A stretch of 64,000 nt of DNA from Antricoccus suffuscus. GTDB lineage: Bacteria; Actinomycetota; Actinomycetes; Mycobacteriales; Antricoccaceae. Under the pieces are notes generated by a model. It did not search any database. It was not told the DNA's origin and saw only the letters and a program-made list of their open reading frames with translations. The stretch lies in NCBI RefSeq assembly GCF_003003235.1, contig NZ_PVUE01000019.1, positions 1 to 64,000 of the forward strand, given 5' to 3'. Of the stretch, positions 45,176-54,278 are shown piece after piece. Both the position numbers and the translations under genes were made by a program. The number at the start of each line of letters is the position of its first letter. The stretch's first letter is position 1.

Positions 45176-45281
45176 AGGAGTTTTGGTGGACAAGGAGCGG
45201 ACCGGCTCCTGTGATGGGGTGCGACGATGAGCCAGCGCGCTAGATCTTCGTGAGGTTTGGCGGTTCGATGGCCCGCGCGCT

Positions 45282-45294
45282 TATCGTGATTACG
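45282..45294 (+). promoter_or_regulatory. candidate -10 of leaderless transpeptidase gene
   Basis: TATCGT (45282-45287) stands six bases before the GTG at 45294, and no Shine-Dalgarno sequence is present. This is the same layout as before the AsnC-family gene. The -35 hexamer is not convincing. Confidence 0.35.
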
Positions 45295-46277
45295 TGAAAC
45301 TTCCCGGGCGCGACGAAACGCGCAGCCACCTTGGATTCCTCGTGATGTCGATGGTCATCGCGGCGCTCGCCCTTAGCGCCTGCACGGTACCCGCTGCTAA
45401 GTCCGCGAAGGCCGCGCACAGCAGCGCGCAGAGCACGGCGCCATCGACATCGTCGAGCCCGTCGCCGTCGCCGACCCCAACGGGAGCGCCGGTGCACATC
45501 CGGCTCTACGAGAGTGACGGTTCGACGTACGGCGTGGGGATGCCGATCATCGCTTACGTGTCCGCGTCCATCACCAGCGCCGCGGCGTTTGATGCGGCCA
45601 CGACCGTGACGGTGAACGGCGCCCCAGCGAACGGCGCCTGGTACTTCGAGAAATCAGCTGTCTACGCGGGGTACCCGCTTGAGGCTCACTATCGGCCGCC
45701 GGCCTACTGGCCCGCTCACGCCAAGATCGAGATGCACCTCGCCACCAAAGACAAGAGCGCCGGACCGGGCCTGTTGTTCGACGACAGCATTGACCTGTCG
45801 ATGTCGACCGGGGCGGCGCAGGTCTCCACGGTGGACGGTGCGACCGAGCAGATGACCGTCGTCTCGGATGGCGTGACCGTCAAGACGATGCCGGTGTCAC
45901 TGGGCAAGGCCACGACTCCGACCTTCACCGGGACCAAGGTCGTGATGGCGAAGAACAACCCCAAAGAGATGATCAGTACGACGCCTGGCGACAGCTACGA
46001 CCTGATGGTGCCGTGGTCGGTGCGGGTCACCAACTCCGGCGAGTTCGTGCACGCGGCAAGCTGGAACGGTGGGAATATCGGCAGCCGGTCCACGTCCAAC
46101 GGTTGCACAAACCTCAACCCTGCGGACGCTCAGTGGTACTACAACTTCGCGCAGATCGGCGACCCGGTGACCTATACAAATACCGGCGGCGGGCCGATGC
46201 CGGTGTGGGACGGGTACGGCGACTGGAACATGCCGTGGTCGACCTGGGCGAAGGGCGGCGTCGTACCGCAGCAGTAG
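45294..46277 (+). CDS. L,D-transpeptidase lipoprotein
   Basis: A 327-residue exported protein. The signal peptide has a lipobox (ALALSAC), followed by a Ser/Thr/Pro linker. An Ig-like domain typical of actinobacterial Ldt proteins spans about residues 62-165. The YkuD catalytic domain (about 180-300) has its Cys in STSNGCTNL and an upstream His in FVHAASW. It forms 3-3 crosslinks in peptidoglycan and so works outside the membrane. It is convergent with the efe genes. Confidence 0.93.
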   Translation: MKLPGRDETRSHLGFLVMSMVIAALALSACTVPAAKSAKAAHSSAQSTAPSTSSSPSPSPTPTGAPVHIRLYESDGSTYGVGMPIIAYVSASITSAAAFDAATTVTVNGAPANGAWYFEKSAVYAGYPLEAHYRPPAYWPAHAKIEMHLATKDKSAGPGLLFDDSIDLSMSTGAAQVSTVDGATEQMTVVSDGVTVKTMPVSLGKATTPTFTGTKVVMAKNNPKEMISTTPGDSYDLMVPWSVRVTNSGEFVHAASWNGGNIGSRSTSNGCTNLNPADAQWYYNFAQIGDPVTYTNTGGGPMPVWDGYGDWNMPWSTWAKGGVVPQQ

Positions 46278-46325
46278 GCAGTTCGTCACCCTTCAGCGAA
46301 TTGGTAGCCCGCGGGCGACTCTCCG

Positions 46326-47615
46326 TTATTTCAGCTGGCCTGCAAAAAGGGACTTGCCGTACCAGTCGCCGGCTTTGGCGAGTCCCGGGGGACAGGCCCA
46401 CAGACCGCTGCCGACGTGCGTGATGTATTCGTTCAGCAGGTCGGACTTGCCGAGTTTTGTCTGCAGTGCAGCGAACTGGCTGCGGGGGTCTTTTTGGAAG
46501 CAGATGAAGAACAGTCCGGCATCGAGCTTGCCGGTGCCCGGATGCTGCCCGTCGGTGTAGTTGTAGCCACGGCGCAGTAGCTTCGTTCCGATGTTCTGTT
46601 CGGGAGCCGCCAGCCGAATGTGTGAGTTGACGTCGATGATGGGCTTGCCGTTGTCGCCCTTGGCGCCGAAGTCGATGGTGTCGAACTCCTTCTTGCCGGT
46701 CAGAGGGGCGCCGCTGCTCTTGTCGCGGCCGAAGATCCGCTCCTGGTCGGACAAGAAGTCAGCATCCCAGCTCTCGATCTCCATCCGGATCTTGCGGGCG
46801 ACGAGGTAGGAGCCTCCTGCCATCCAGTCCTGGTCGCTCTCGTTGCCGACCCACACGTAGTCGTCCAGGGCAGTGGCGTTGTCGGCGTGAATGTTATTGG
46901 TGCCGTCCTTGAATCCAAACAGGTTGCGCGGCGTACTTTGTCCGGCGCCCGTCGCCGACGCGCGGCCAAACCCGAGCTGTGACCACCGCAGTACGGCGGT
47001 ACCCCGCGCGGCCCGAACCATGTTGCGTACGGCGTGGAAGACGACCTGCGGATCGTCCGCGCACGCCTGGATGCACAGGTCTCCGTCGCTGATGGCCGGG
47101 TCGATGACGGACGAGCCGGGCAGCACCTCGAGCGGCTTCAGCGCGGCCGGCATCTTGCCAGTCAGTCCGAACCGATCGTCAAACATGCTCGGCCCGAAAC
47201 CCACTGTGATGGTGAGGTTCGAGGCGGGCAGACCCATCGTCTCGCCGGTGTCGAGCGGCGGCTGGGACGGCTTGGTCGGCGCGCTGGTGACGGGCTCGCC
47301 CGCGCAGAAGCGGGCCGCCATAGCCGACCACCGGCCGAGCATGAGCGCGACCTGCTTCGGGTCGGTGGCCGTGATGTCGAGCGCGGCGAACATGAGCCGG
47401 TCCTGAGCGGCGGTGGAGATCCCGGCCTGGTGCTGGCCGTAGAACGGCACGGAGTCTTTAGCGACCGGTGCCGGGTCGTCGGCGATCGCGTAGCCGGCGG
47501 CGCCGCCGGCGACCGCCCCGCCTGCCACGCCCGCCGCGAGCAGACCGGCGCCGGTGAGGAACCGGCGCCGCGACGGGCCGTGTGCGGGTGGGCCGTCAGG
47601 TTCAGGATGAGTCAT
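46326..47615 (-). CDS. efeB: Dyp-type heme peroxidase, iron uptake component EfeB
   Basis: A 429-residue Tat-exported DyP peroxidase. The twin-arginine signal SRRRFLTGAG is followed by a hydrophobic stretch. The DyP signature GFKDGTNN is near residue 240, and the heme-ligand His is expected in NSHIRLAAP. In EfeUOB it helps release or oxidise iron outside the cell. The ATG at 47615 is used. A GTG at 47639 would overlap the efeO stop by eight bases and adds only eight residues. It is last of three genes on this strand. Confidence 0.92.
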   Translation of the reverse strand: MTHPEPDGPPAHGPSRRRFLTGAGLLAAGVAGGAVAGGAAGYAIADDPAPVAKDSVPFYGQHQAGISTAAQDRLMFAALDITATDPKQVALMLGRWSAMAARFCAGEPVTSAPTKPSQPPLDTGETMGLPASNLTITVGFGPSMFDDRFGLTGKMPAALKPLEVLPGSSVIDPAISDGDLCIQACADDPQVVFHAVRNMVRAARGTAVLRWSQLGFGRASATGAGQSTPRNLFGFKDGTNNIHADNATALDDYVWVGNESDQDWMAGGSYLVARKIRMEIESWDADFLSDQERIFGRDKSSGAPLTGKKEFDTIDFGAKGDNGKPIIDVNSHIRLAAPEQNIGTKLLRRGYNYTDGQHPGTGKLDAGLFFICFQKDPRSQFAALQTKLGKSDLLNEYITHVGSGLWACPPGLAKAGDWYGKSLFAGQLK

Positions 47616-47631
47616 GTTCGGAGCGGCTCTA

Positions 47632-48855
47632 CTAGGCACTTGCGATCTTGGATGACACGTCGGAGAGCGGTTCGATGACGGCGAGCAGCGCGTCGGTCAG
47701 GCTCTTCTTCTGTGCATCGGTGACCTTGTCGTAGGAAACGTAGCCGCCGAGAGAAGCGGGGTCCTTGAGTGCCTCTACGCCGCTCATCAGCTCGTCGAAC
47801 TTCGTCGAGATCGTCGGCACGATGCTCGCGTCGATCTTGTCGAGCGCGGGCTTTAGGGTGGCGAAGGCCTGCATCGAGCCCTCGACGTTGGCCTGGAAAT
47901 CGACGATGTCGAGATGCGAGTAGGCCTCTTCCTCACCGGTGATCTTGCTCTTCTGGACCTCGTCGAGCAGCGACACCGCGCCGTTGGCAATCTCGTCCGG
48001 CTGATACCGATCTTCGGTCTTGCTGTCGGCTGCGGTGTTGGTCGCGAGCTTCTTGGTACGCGACTGCAGGTCCTTGACGTCGGTGGTCAGCTTGTCCATC
48101 AGATCACCGAGACCCTCGGTCGAGCCGTCGATCCAGAGCGCCTTCTCGATCGGGTGAAAACCGGTCCATTTCTGGCCGGCTTCCAGATCCCCCTCGCGCA
48201 GGTCGATGTCCGGGTCGAGGTCGCCGAACGACTCCGCTACCGGTTCGATCTTCTCGTAAAAGACGCGTGCCGCGGCGTACGCCTTCTTCGCGGCCTCAAG
48301 ATTGCCGGCCTTGATCGCATCGTCGAGCGCCGGAAGGGCCTCGACCAGTGAGTCGACCTGGGTGCTGATGTAGTCGCCGTACTGGACGGTTGCCTCTTGC
48401 AACAGGGTCTGGACATTGTCGGAGGTCTTCGCGGCCTTACCGGTGACCGTGAACGGCACCTTCTCGGTGCTCGCGCCGGGGCAGTAGATCTCGTACTTGC
48501 CGCCGTCGAGCTTCGAGCTGAACGTCGCATCGAAGCCAGGCGCCAGGTTTTCCTTCTCGCCGCGGATCCGCTGGTCGGAGACGACCTCGACCTCGGTCAC
48601 GCCGGCCGCGTCGACATTGGTGACGTGGAAGGTGATCGCGCCGGCCGGCGCGGTGTCCGGCGACACGGTGCACCCGTCGGCCTCGCTCACCTTGATCTCC
48701 ACGGTGCCACCCTTGCCCGACGGTCCGGACGTCGCATCGGACTTGCTGGCGTCGCCGGAACTGCTGCATCCGGTGAGCAGAAGCGCCCCGGTCAGTCCCG
48801 CGACGAGAATCGCCCGGGAGGTGATCCGGGGAGCGGGGCGACTAGAACGGTGCAT
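47632..48855 (-). CDS. efeO: iron uptake lipoprotein EfeO
   Basis: A 407-residue lipoprotein (lipobox LLLTGC, Cys30). An N-terminal cupredoxin-like domain (about residues 50-138) precedes a C-terminal M75 imelysin-type domain (about 150-400) with the metal motif HPIE at 234-237. It binds ferric or ferrous iron and hands it to EfeU. The ATG at 48855 was chosen because AAGGAG lies seven bases upstream. It overlaps the efeU stop by 14 bases. Confidence 0.93.
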   Translation of the reverse strand: MHRSSRPAPRITSRAILVAGLTGALLLTGCSSSGDASKSDATSGPSGKGGTVEIKVSEADGCTVSPDTAPAGAITFHVTNVDAAGVTEVEVVSDQRIRGEKENLAPGFDATFSSKLDGGKYEIYCPGASTEKVPFTVTGKAAKTSDNVQTLLQEATVQYGDYISTQVDSLVEALPALDDAIKAGNLEAAKKAYAAARVFYEKIEPVAESFGDLDPDIDLREGDLEAGQKWTGFHPIEKALWIDGSTEGLGDLMDKLTTDVKDLQSRTKKLATNTAADSKTEDRYQPDEIANGAVSLLDEVQKSKITGEEEAYSHLDIVDFQANVEGSMQAFATLKPALDKIDASIVPTISTKFDELMSGVEALKDPASLGGYVSYDKVTDAQKKSLTDALLAVIEPLSDVSSKIASA

Positions 48856-50434
48856 GGTGCTTCTCCTTAGGTTGGGAATCGATTGGTGGCGTGACAGGCG
48901 CCGGCGACTCGGCGCGCGAGTCAGCGGGTCGGGCACGACGTCGTACCGTGAATAGCAAGACAATGACCGCGAAGGCGATCAGCAGTGGCGGTACGACGGA
49001 CCGGAAGATCTCCCGCTGGTTGAGCGCTTCAGCGGCGTCGCTCAGTCGCGACCGGGTGTCAAGGGCAAACGACTTGGTCTCGGTGTGTGTCTCGGCGGCC
49101 GCGACGCCGGCCTTGATGGTGCTGCCGTTTGTGTCGTGGACCGTCGCGCTCGATGCGGTCGAGTCCGAAAACGCGCTGATCGCGCCGGTCCGCGGATCAA
49201 GAGTGAGCGAGACGGTGCGTTGCGTCGTGTACGTCGCCGGAAATTCGGTCTGCGCATCGAGAGTGGACATGCCGACGGGATAGCGACCGCCGCGTAGGTC
49301 CTTGATCTGCGAGCCGCTCAGCGTCGGCGGCAGCGAGGCGGTCGCGTCGGCGTCTTTGCTTGCCTGATACGTCGTCACGCTCAGGTCGGCGACCGTTGAG
49401 TCGTCCGTCGCGTGCAGCGTCCATTCGGTGCCGTCGGGGAGTCGCACCATGACGGTGTCGACACGCACCGCGTCGACCTGCAGCGACACCGGCTGTGCGG
49501 CGTTGGTGACCGGGATCTTCGTCGTGCCGGTAGAGGTCACGGACGGCGCGAGCACGAAAGACAGGATCGCGCCGAGGACGGCAAGGGCCGCCACGCCGGC
49601 CTGGGTGCGGCGCAGCGTACCGGCCGACAGCGCTCGGGTCGGCGGCCACAGGACGACCAGAAGCATCGGCACGGCGTACAACAGGTATGCGAGGACCTCG
49701 ATGAGGACCGGCTGCGCTTGGATGCCGAGCACGCCGGTGACCAGCGACTCGGTGATCGAGCCGGGGCTGATGAACCCGGTGAAGTCGAAGGCCTGTTGTT
49801 GACCGACGTGCAGCCAGCCTGCTTCGTGTGCCGCCCGGAACGTCTTCATGACCAGGCCGGCCGCGACAAGCACGAGTACGACGCCGGTGATCCGGAAGAA
49901 CCGGGACATGTTGAAATGCACGCCGCCGCGGTAGATCAGCCAGCCGAGGAACAGTGAGACGAGGATGCCGCTGAAGGCGCCCACTACGGCGAGCAGGGTG
50001 GAGGTCGAGGACTGAAAAGCGGCGACCAGGAAGACTGCGGTCTCGAAGCCTTCTCGAAGTACGGCGAGAAACGCCATCGCGACCATCGCCATTGCGGAGC
50101 CGCGTTCGAGTGCGCTCGCGGTTGCCCCTTCCAACTCCGCCTTGAGCCCGCGCGAGTGCTTCTTCATCCAGAGAATCATGAAGCTGACCATGACGACCGC
50201 GACCGCGGCGATCACGCACTCGAGCATTTCTTGCTCGCGCTGCGGCAGGCCATTGGTGACGAACTCGAGGCCGATCCCGACCGCGATGCACAGCACCACC
50301 GCCGTACCGACGCCGGCCCACATCTTGCGCAGGTCGCTGGCGGTGCCGTTGGACTTCAAGAATGCCGCGATGATGCCGACGATCAGCGCGGCCTCGAGCC
50401 CTTCACGCAAACCGATGACAAATGTGGCGAGCAA
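48842..50434 (-). CDS. efeU: iron permease EfeU (FTR1 family), extended C-terminus
   Basis: A 530-residue protein. Residues 1-280 form the FTR1-type permease with about seven TMs and both iron motifs, REGLE (10-14) and REGFE (127-131). Residues about 300-490 form an extracytoplasmic domain, followed by a last TM (LLIAFAVIVLLFTV) and a basic tail. E. coli EfeU lacks this extension, though actinobacterial forms often have it. The start is TTG 50434, supported by GAGGAG five bases upstream. Two iron boxes lie on the promoter, so induction at low iron is expected. Confidence 0.92.
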   Translation of the reverse strand: MLATFVIGLREGLEAALIVGIIAAFLKSNGTASDLRKMWAGVGTAVVLCIAVGIGLEFVTNGLPQREQEMLECVIAAVAVVMVSFMILWMKKHSRGLKAELEGATASALERGSAMAMVAMAFLAVLREGFETAVFLVAAFQSSTSTLLAVVGAFSGILVSLFLGWLIYRGGVHFNMSRFFRITGVVLVLVAAGLVMKTFRAAHEAGWLHVGQQQAFDFTGFISPGSITESLVTGVLGIQAQPVLIEVLAYLLYAVPMLLVVLWPPTRALSAGTLRRTQAGVAALAVLGAILSFVLAPSVTSTGTTKIPVTNAAQPVSLQVDAVRVDTVMVRLPDGTEWTLHATDDSTVADLSVTTYQASKDADATASLPPTLSGSQIKDLRGGRYPVGMSTLDAQTEFPATYTTQRTVSLTLDPRTGAISAFSDSTASSATVHDTNGSTIKAGVAAAETHTETKSFALDTRSRLSDAAEALNQREIFRSVVPPLLIAFAVIVLLFTVRRRARPADSRAESPAPVTPPIDSQPKEKHHAPF

Positions 50435-50467
50435 CCGTTCTCCTCAGCAGCGCCCGGCAAACGAGCG

Positions 50468-50514
50468 AATTTAGTTAAGGCAAGCCTTAGCGATCAATGC
50501 TTAGGCTAGCCTTA
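50468..50514 (-). promoter_or_regulatory. efeU promoter with two DtxR/IdeR iron boxes
   Basis: On the minus strand TTGATC (complement of 50492-50497) and TAAATT (complement of 50468-50473) are 18 bases apart. Box 1 (50471-50489, TTAGTTAAGGCAAGCCTTA) fills the spacer and matches 14 of 19 bases of the IdeR consensus. Box 2 (50496-50514, containing TTAGGCTAGCCTTA) overlaps the -35 and lies just upstream of it. Iron-loaded DtxR/IdeR should block the promoter. Confidence 0.8.
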
Positions 50515-50577
50515 GCCGAGGTTTCGGGGAAGTGACTGTGATATTGATCTGCCGACGCGGCGGCAGCGGGGAGCGGT

Positions 50578-51522
50578 CTACGGTGCCTTGATGACCTGAC
50601 CGGCGTACGACAGGCCGCCGCCAAAGGCAAACATCAGGATCGGCGCGCCGCTGGGCAGCGGGTGCTCCTCAAGCAGCTTCGACAGCGCCAACGGCACGCT
50701 GGCCGCGGAGGTGTTGCCCGAGTAGACGACGTCGGTGGCAACAATCGCGTTGGGCGCGCCAATCTTGCGGGCGAGCGGTTCGATGATGCGCAGGTTGGCT
50801 TGATGGAGCACGATGGCGGCGAGATCGTCGGGGGTCAGACCGGCCTTCTCGACGATCTGCTTGGCGATCTTGGGCAGCTCGCTGGTCGCCCAGCGGTAGA
50901 CCGCCTGTCCTTCTTGCGCGAACTTGTCGTTGTTCTTGCGTTCGATCCGTACGGCGCTACCCATCTGAGGGATCGCGCCCCACACCACCGGACTGACTCC
51001 TTGCTCATCGGCCGCGGTGAGAATTGCGGCGCCGGCGCCGTCAGCGGTGAGTACGACCGTGCTGCGGTCGGTGAAGTCGGTGACATCGGTGAGCTTGTCG
51101 ACGCCGATCACCATGACTGTCTCGTTGGAGCCTGCGGCGATGGCCTGCGAGGCGAGCGCGACTCCGTGCGTGAAGCCGGAGCACGCCGTATTGATATCGA
51201 GCGCGACAGGATCGTTGGTCATCTCCAGGGCCAGCGCCACGCGAGATGCGACGTTAGGGGAATGATCGAACGTCGTACAGCTGGCGAGAATGATCATGTC
51301 GATCTGCGACGCGTTCATGTTGGCCTTGGCGAGCGCATCTTGGGCGGCCTTCGTGGCCATCACCTCAACGGTCTCATCCTCGGAGGCCCACCGGCGTTCC
51401 TTGATCCCCACGCGACGCTGGATCCACTCGTCGGAGGTCTCGACGATGGTTTCCATCTCTGCGTTGGTGACCACACGTGCGGGTTGGAAGTGTCCGAACC
51501 CAACTACTCGCGTACCGGTCAT
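50578..51522 (-). CDS. fabH: 3-oxoacyl-ACP synthase III (FabH type)
   Basis: A 314-residue ketosynthase III with the full catalytic triad: Cys114 in NTACSGF, His240 in LHQANLRI and Asn270 in YSGNTSAAS. It joins an acyl-CoA primer to malonyl-ACP. A FabH gene (Rv0533c) occurs at the same place in mycobacteria. No other fatty acid synthase gene is adjacent, so it may prime mycolic-type or branched chains or act in another pathway. AGGAGCAAG precedes the ATG. Confidence 0.92.
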   Translation of the reverse strand: MTGTRVVGFGHFQPARVVTNAEMETIVETSDEWIQRRVGIKERRWASEDETVEVMATKAAQDALAKANMNASQIDMIILASCTTFDHSPNVASRVALALEMTNDPVALDINTACSGFTHGVALASQAIAAGSNETVMVIGVDKLTDVTDFTDRSTVVLTADGAGAAILTAADEQGVSPVVWGAIPQMGSAVRIERKNNDKFAQEGQAVYRWATSELPKIAKQIVEKAGLTPDDLAAIVLHQANLRIIEPLARKIGAPNAIVATDVVYSGNTSAASVPLALSKLLEEHPLPSGAPILMFAFGGGLSYAGQVIKAP

Positions 51523-51656
51523 GCTCTTGCTCCTTGCTGCATGGCGACAAGTCTAGGGGCCGCAGGTACGCCGAAAGTTCCTACTACGTCCAAGTATCGC
51601 GCGCTGTGGCCGCATCATAATATCCGCGTGCGCGACCAAAGTCGGGGAGCGCGCAG

Positions 51657-52868
51657 CTAATTCGAGCTCGGTTCGAGCGCGTCGCGCATCACCACCAGTT
51701 TGCTCATCGACTCGGCGAGCTCGGTCGCGGGGTTGGAGTCCGCGACAATGCCGCAGCCGGCGATCAGCTGCATCGTGTGGTCGTCGCGCAGCTGGCCACC
51801 ACGCAACGCGATCCCGAATTCGCCATTGCCCGCGCTGTCGATCCAGCCGACAGGTCCGGCGTACCGGCCGCGGTTGAGACCCTCGAGCTCGGTGATGGTC
51901 GCGACGGCGAGGTCGGTCGGCGTACCTCCGACTGCCGCGGTCGGATGCATCGCGGCGGCGACCTGGCAGGCGCCGATCCCGTCGGCGACGTCACCGCGGA
52001 TCTCGGTGGCGAGGTGTACGACGTTAGGCAGCGTCAGAACCTTCGGTTCGCCTGGTACGTCGAGCCGGATCGTCACCTTCTCCAGCGCCGCGGCGGCCGA
52101 GCGGGCGGCGTAGGCATGCTCCTCGCGGTTTTTCGGCGACTGCACCCGCTCGTAGGCGCCCTCGCCCCACTCGGTGCCGGCCAGCACGCGCGAGTAGACG
52201 TGCCCGGCGGCCAGCCGCAGCAGCAGTTCGGGCGTCGCGCCGACGAGGCCGTGCACGGAGTAGGTCCAGCACGAGTGGTACGCCGAGGTCAACTGCTGGA
52301 TCAGGAACCGCGGATCGATGGGTTGCTCGGCGATGGCCATGATGTCTCGAGCCAGCACGACCTTGTCCAGCCGGCCGGCCTTGATCCGGCGTACCGCCTC
52401 AGCGACCGCCTCCATCCAGTCCGCGGCGTCGAGGTTGCCGTCACCATAGGTGATCGGGCCCGGACCGTCGATCTCCACGCGCGGTGGGATGGCGTGCGGC
52501 GAGGCGGTGTCGCCGATCGTCGTCATCCACGAGCCGAACTCGTCGCGTCCCAGGATGTGGCTGGGGATGACGAACGACGTCGTGGCGCGGTCGGGGTCGA
52601 ACGCGCCGCTGACAAAGGCAAGTGCACCGGTGCCGGGCCGTCGTACTTGGTCATCGAGCTCTAGATCGGCGGTCTGATCGGCAAACCAGGCCTCGCCGGC
52701 GTGCAGCGCCTCGGTTCCGTTGAGCCGCACGCTGGCGTATTCACCCCACGCGATGAGCCCATGACCGTCCTTGAGCCAGGAGAATACTTCCGGCGACGGG
52801 GAACGGAACGCAAGGTCAGGGATGTCCGACACGGGAGTCGTGACGATTCGGGTGTTCGGTCCGGGCAT
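51657..52868 (-). CDS. menF: isochorismate synthase
   Basis: A 403-residue chorismate-binding enzyme of the MenF/EntC group. The C-terminal catalytic domain (about residues 140-395) has KVVLARDIMAIA, GATPELLLRL, AGTEWGEGAYERVQSPKN, HPTAAVGGTPTD and EFGIALRGGQL. It makes isochorismate for MenD. EntC-type use for a siderophore is possible, but the men genes around it favour menaquinone. It lies 134 bases upstream of the FabH-type gene on the same strand. Confidence 0.92.
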   Translation of the reverse strand: MPGPNTRIVTTPVSDIPDLAFRSPSPEVFSWLKDGHGLIAWGEYASVRLNGTEALHAGEAWFADQTADLELDDQVRRPGTGALAFVSGAFDPDRATTSFVIPSHILGRDEFGSWMTTIGDTASPHAIPPRVEIDGPGPITYGDGNLDAADWMEAVAEAVRRIKAGRLDKVVLARDIMAIAEQPIDPRFLIQQLTSAYHSCWTYSVHGLVGATPELLLRLAAGHVYSRVLAGTEWGEGAYERVQSPKNREEHAYAARSAAAALEKVTIRLDVPGEPKVLTLPNVVHLATEIRGDVADGIGACQVAAAMHPTAAVGGTPTDLAVATITELEGLNRGRYAGPVGWIDSAGNGEFGIALRGGQLRDDHTMQLIAGCGIVADSNPATELAESMSKLVVMRDALEPSSN

Positions 52869-52956
52869 GTCCTACAGCGTAGGTCGTGCCGGCGCCTCAC
52901 ACGTCGTGATGGTCGCGACATCGGCGATGATGTGATCGAGAAAGCATTGGTGGTGC

Positions 52957-54261
52957 GTGAGAGTGCAATCAGTAGAGCTGTCCCGTCGGCGGGCGTTGGC
53001 CCTCGGAGCGTTGGCCACGCTGTCGGCGGCACTGCTAGGTGCGTGCTCGGACGAGGTGCCGGGGCGCGGCTCGCACGGCGGCTCGGGCGGCGTGTTTAAA
53101 CCCGCATCAGGCCCCGCGAAACCTGTTGGCGTCTCGGAGGCACCCGAGTACGTCGGTGCGCAGCTCGGGTTTGCGTTCGCGCTGCTGGGGCAGACAAGCG
53201 CCGCCACCTCGCAGGGCAACGTGATTATTTCGCCGTACAGCGTGGCGCAGGTGCTGTCGATGATCGCCCAAGGCGCAGCGGGTACGACGTACGAGCAGAT
53301 TGCCGCGGCCATGGGGATCGAGGGGCCCGCGGACGTTCTCGCCAAGGGTTCGAATGCGACGGCCGGAGCGCTGGAGGACCTGGCCAAGACCACGCTGTCG
53401 TCGGGCAACGCGCTGTTCCGGTCAGCGCAGTTCGCAGTGAAGAAGCCGTTCGACCAGGCGATGATCGACGATTTCGGCACCGCGTCGTACCCGACCGACT
53501 TCGGCAATCCGACGAACGCCGTCGGCAAGATCAACGACTGGGTCGCACAGTCTACGAACGACAAGATCAAGAAGCTGCTGAAGCCCAACCAGGTCGACGC
53601 CAATACTCGGATGGTCCTCGTCAACGCGGTGTACATGCTCGCGAAGTGGAAGGAGCAGTTCGACCCGGACGACACTAAGCCGTCAACTTTTCAAGCCGCG
53701 AGCGGCGATACCAAGGTCGCGAAGATGGTCGAGAAGCTTACTTTCCGTTACGCCGAACTCGACGGGGTCGAGATCGTGGACCTGCCATACGAGGACGACA
53801 ACCTGCTCGCCACCTTCGTCGTACCACCGGCCGGCGGGCTTGATGCCGCGCTGAAGTCCGGAACGTCGCTGGCCTCGCTCGTTGCCGACGAGCGGCCCGA
53901 GATCGAGGCGACGCTGCTGCTGCCGAAGTTCGAGGCACGACTGCGGGTGGAGCTGACCGACGTACTGGGGCAGCTTGGAATCACGCAGGCGTTCACCACG
54001 ACGGCGGACTTCTCAGCACTGAGCGACGAGCCGACGCATGTCTCCTTCGTGCAGCACGAAGCATGGGTCAAGGTCGGCGAAAAGGGGACCGAGGGCGCCG
54101 CGGCTACGGCCGGGGGACAGGCGGCGACTGCGGTGCCTGGTGAAAAGAACCCGAAGATCGTCGACATCGACCGGCCGTTCATCTTCCTAGTGCGCGAGAA
54201 GACGTCGAACGCCGTACTGTTCGCGGCCACCGTGCGCGACCCCTCGCTCGCCGCGAAATAG
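52957..54261 (+). CDS. serpin-family protease inhibitor, exported lipoprotein
   Basis: 434 residues. The N-terminus combines RRR with a lipobox (LLGAC, Cys30), so it is probably a Tat- or Sec-exported lipoprotein. The serpin fold spans about residues 65-430 (NVIISPYSVAQVLSMIAQGA, LVNAVYMLAKWKEQFD, VDIDRPFIFLVREK). The reactive loop hinge EKGTEGAAATA starts at Glu375 with small residues throughout, typical of inhibitory serpins. Counting from it puts P1 near Thr391, in AATAV, suggesting an elastase- or subtilisin-like target. The start is GTG 52957 or GTG 52963. Confidence 0.92.
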   Translation: MRVQSVELSRRRALALGALATLSAALLGACSDEVPGRGSHGGSGGVFKPASGPAKPVGVSEAPEYVGAQLGFAFALLGQTSAATSQGNVIISPYSVAQVLSMIAQGAAGTTYEQIAAAMGIEGPADVLAKGSNATAGALEDLAKTTLSSGNALFRSAQFAVKKPFDQAMIDDFGTASYPTDFGNPTNAVGKINDWVAQSTNDKIKKLLKPNQVDANTRMVLVNAVYMLAKWKEQFDPDDTKPSTFQAASGDTKVAKMVEKLTFRYAELDGVEIVDLPYEDDNLLATFVVPPAGGLDAALKSGTSLASLVADERPEIEATLLLPKFEARLRVELTDVLGQLGITQAFTTTADFSALSDEPTHVSFVQHEAWVKVGEKGTEGAAATAGGQAATAVPGEKNPKIVDIDRPFIFLVREKTSNAVLFAATVRDPSLAAK

Positions 54262-54278
54262 TTATGGGCTCGCCTCAT

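Noticed and set aside
46307-46316. GCCCGCGGGC palindrome as a terminator between the transpeptidase and efeB
   Set aside because: No loop-forming spacer and no T-run; such GC palindromes are frequent here.
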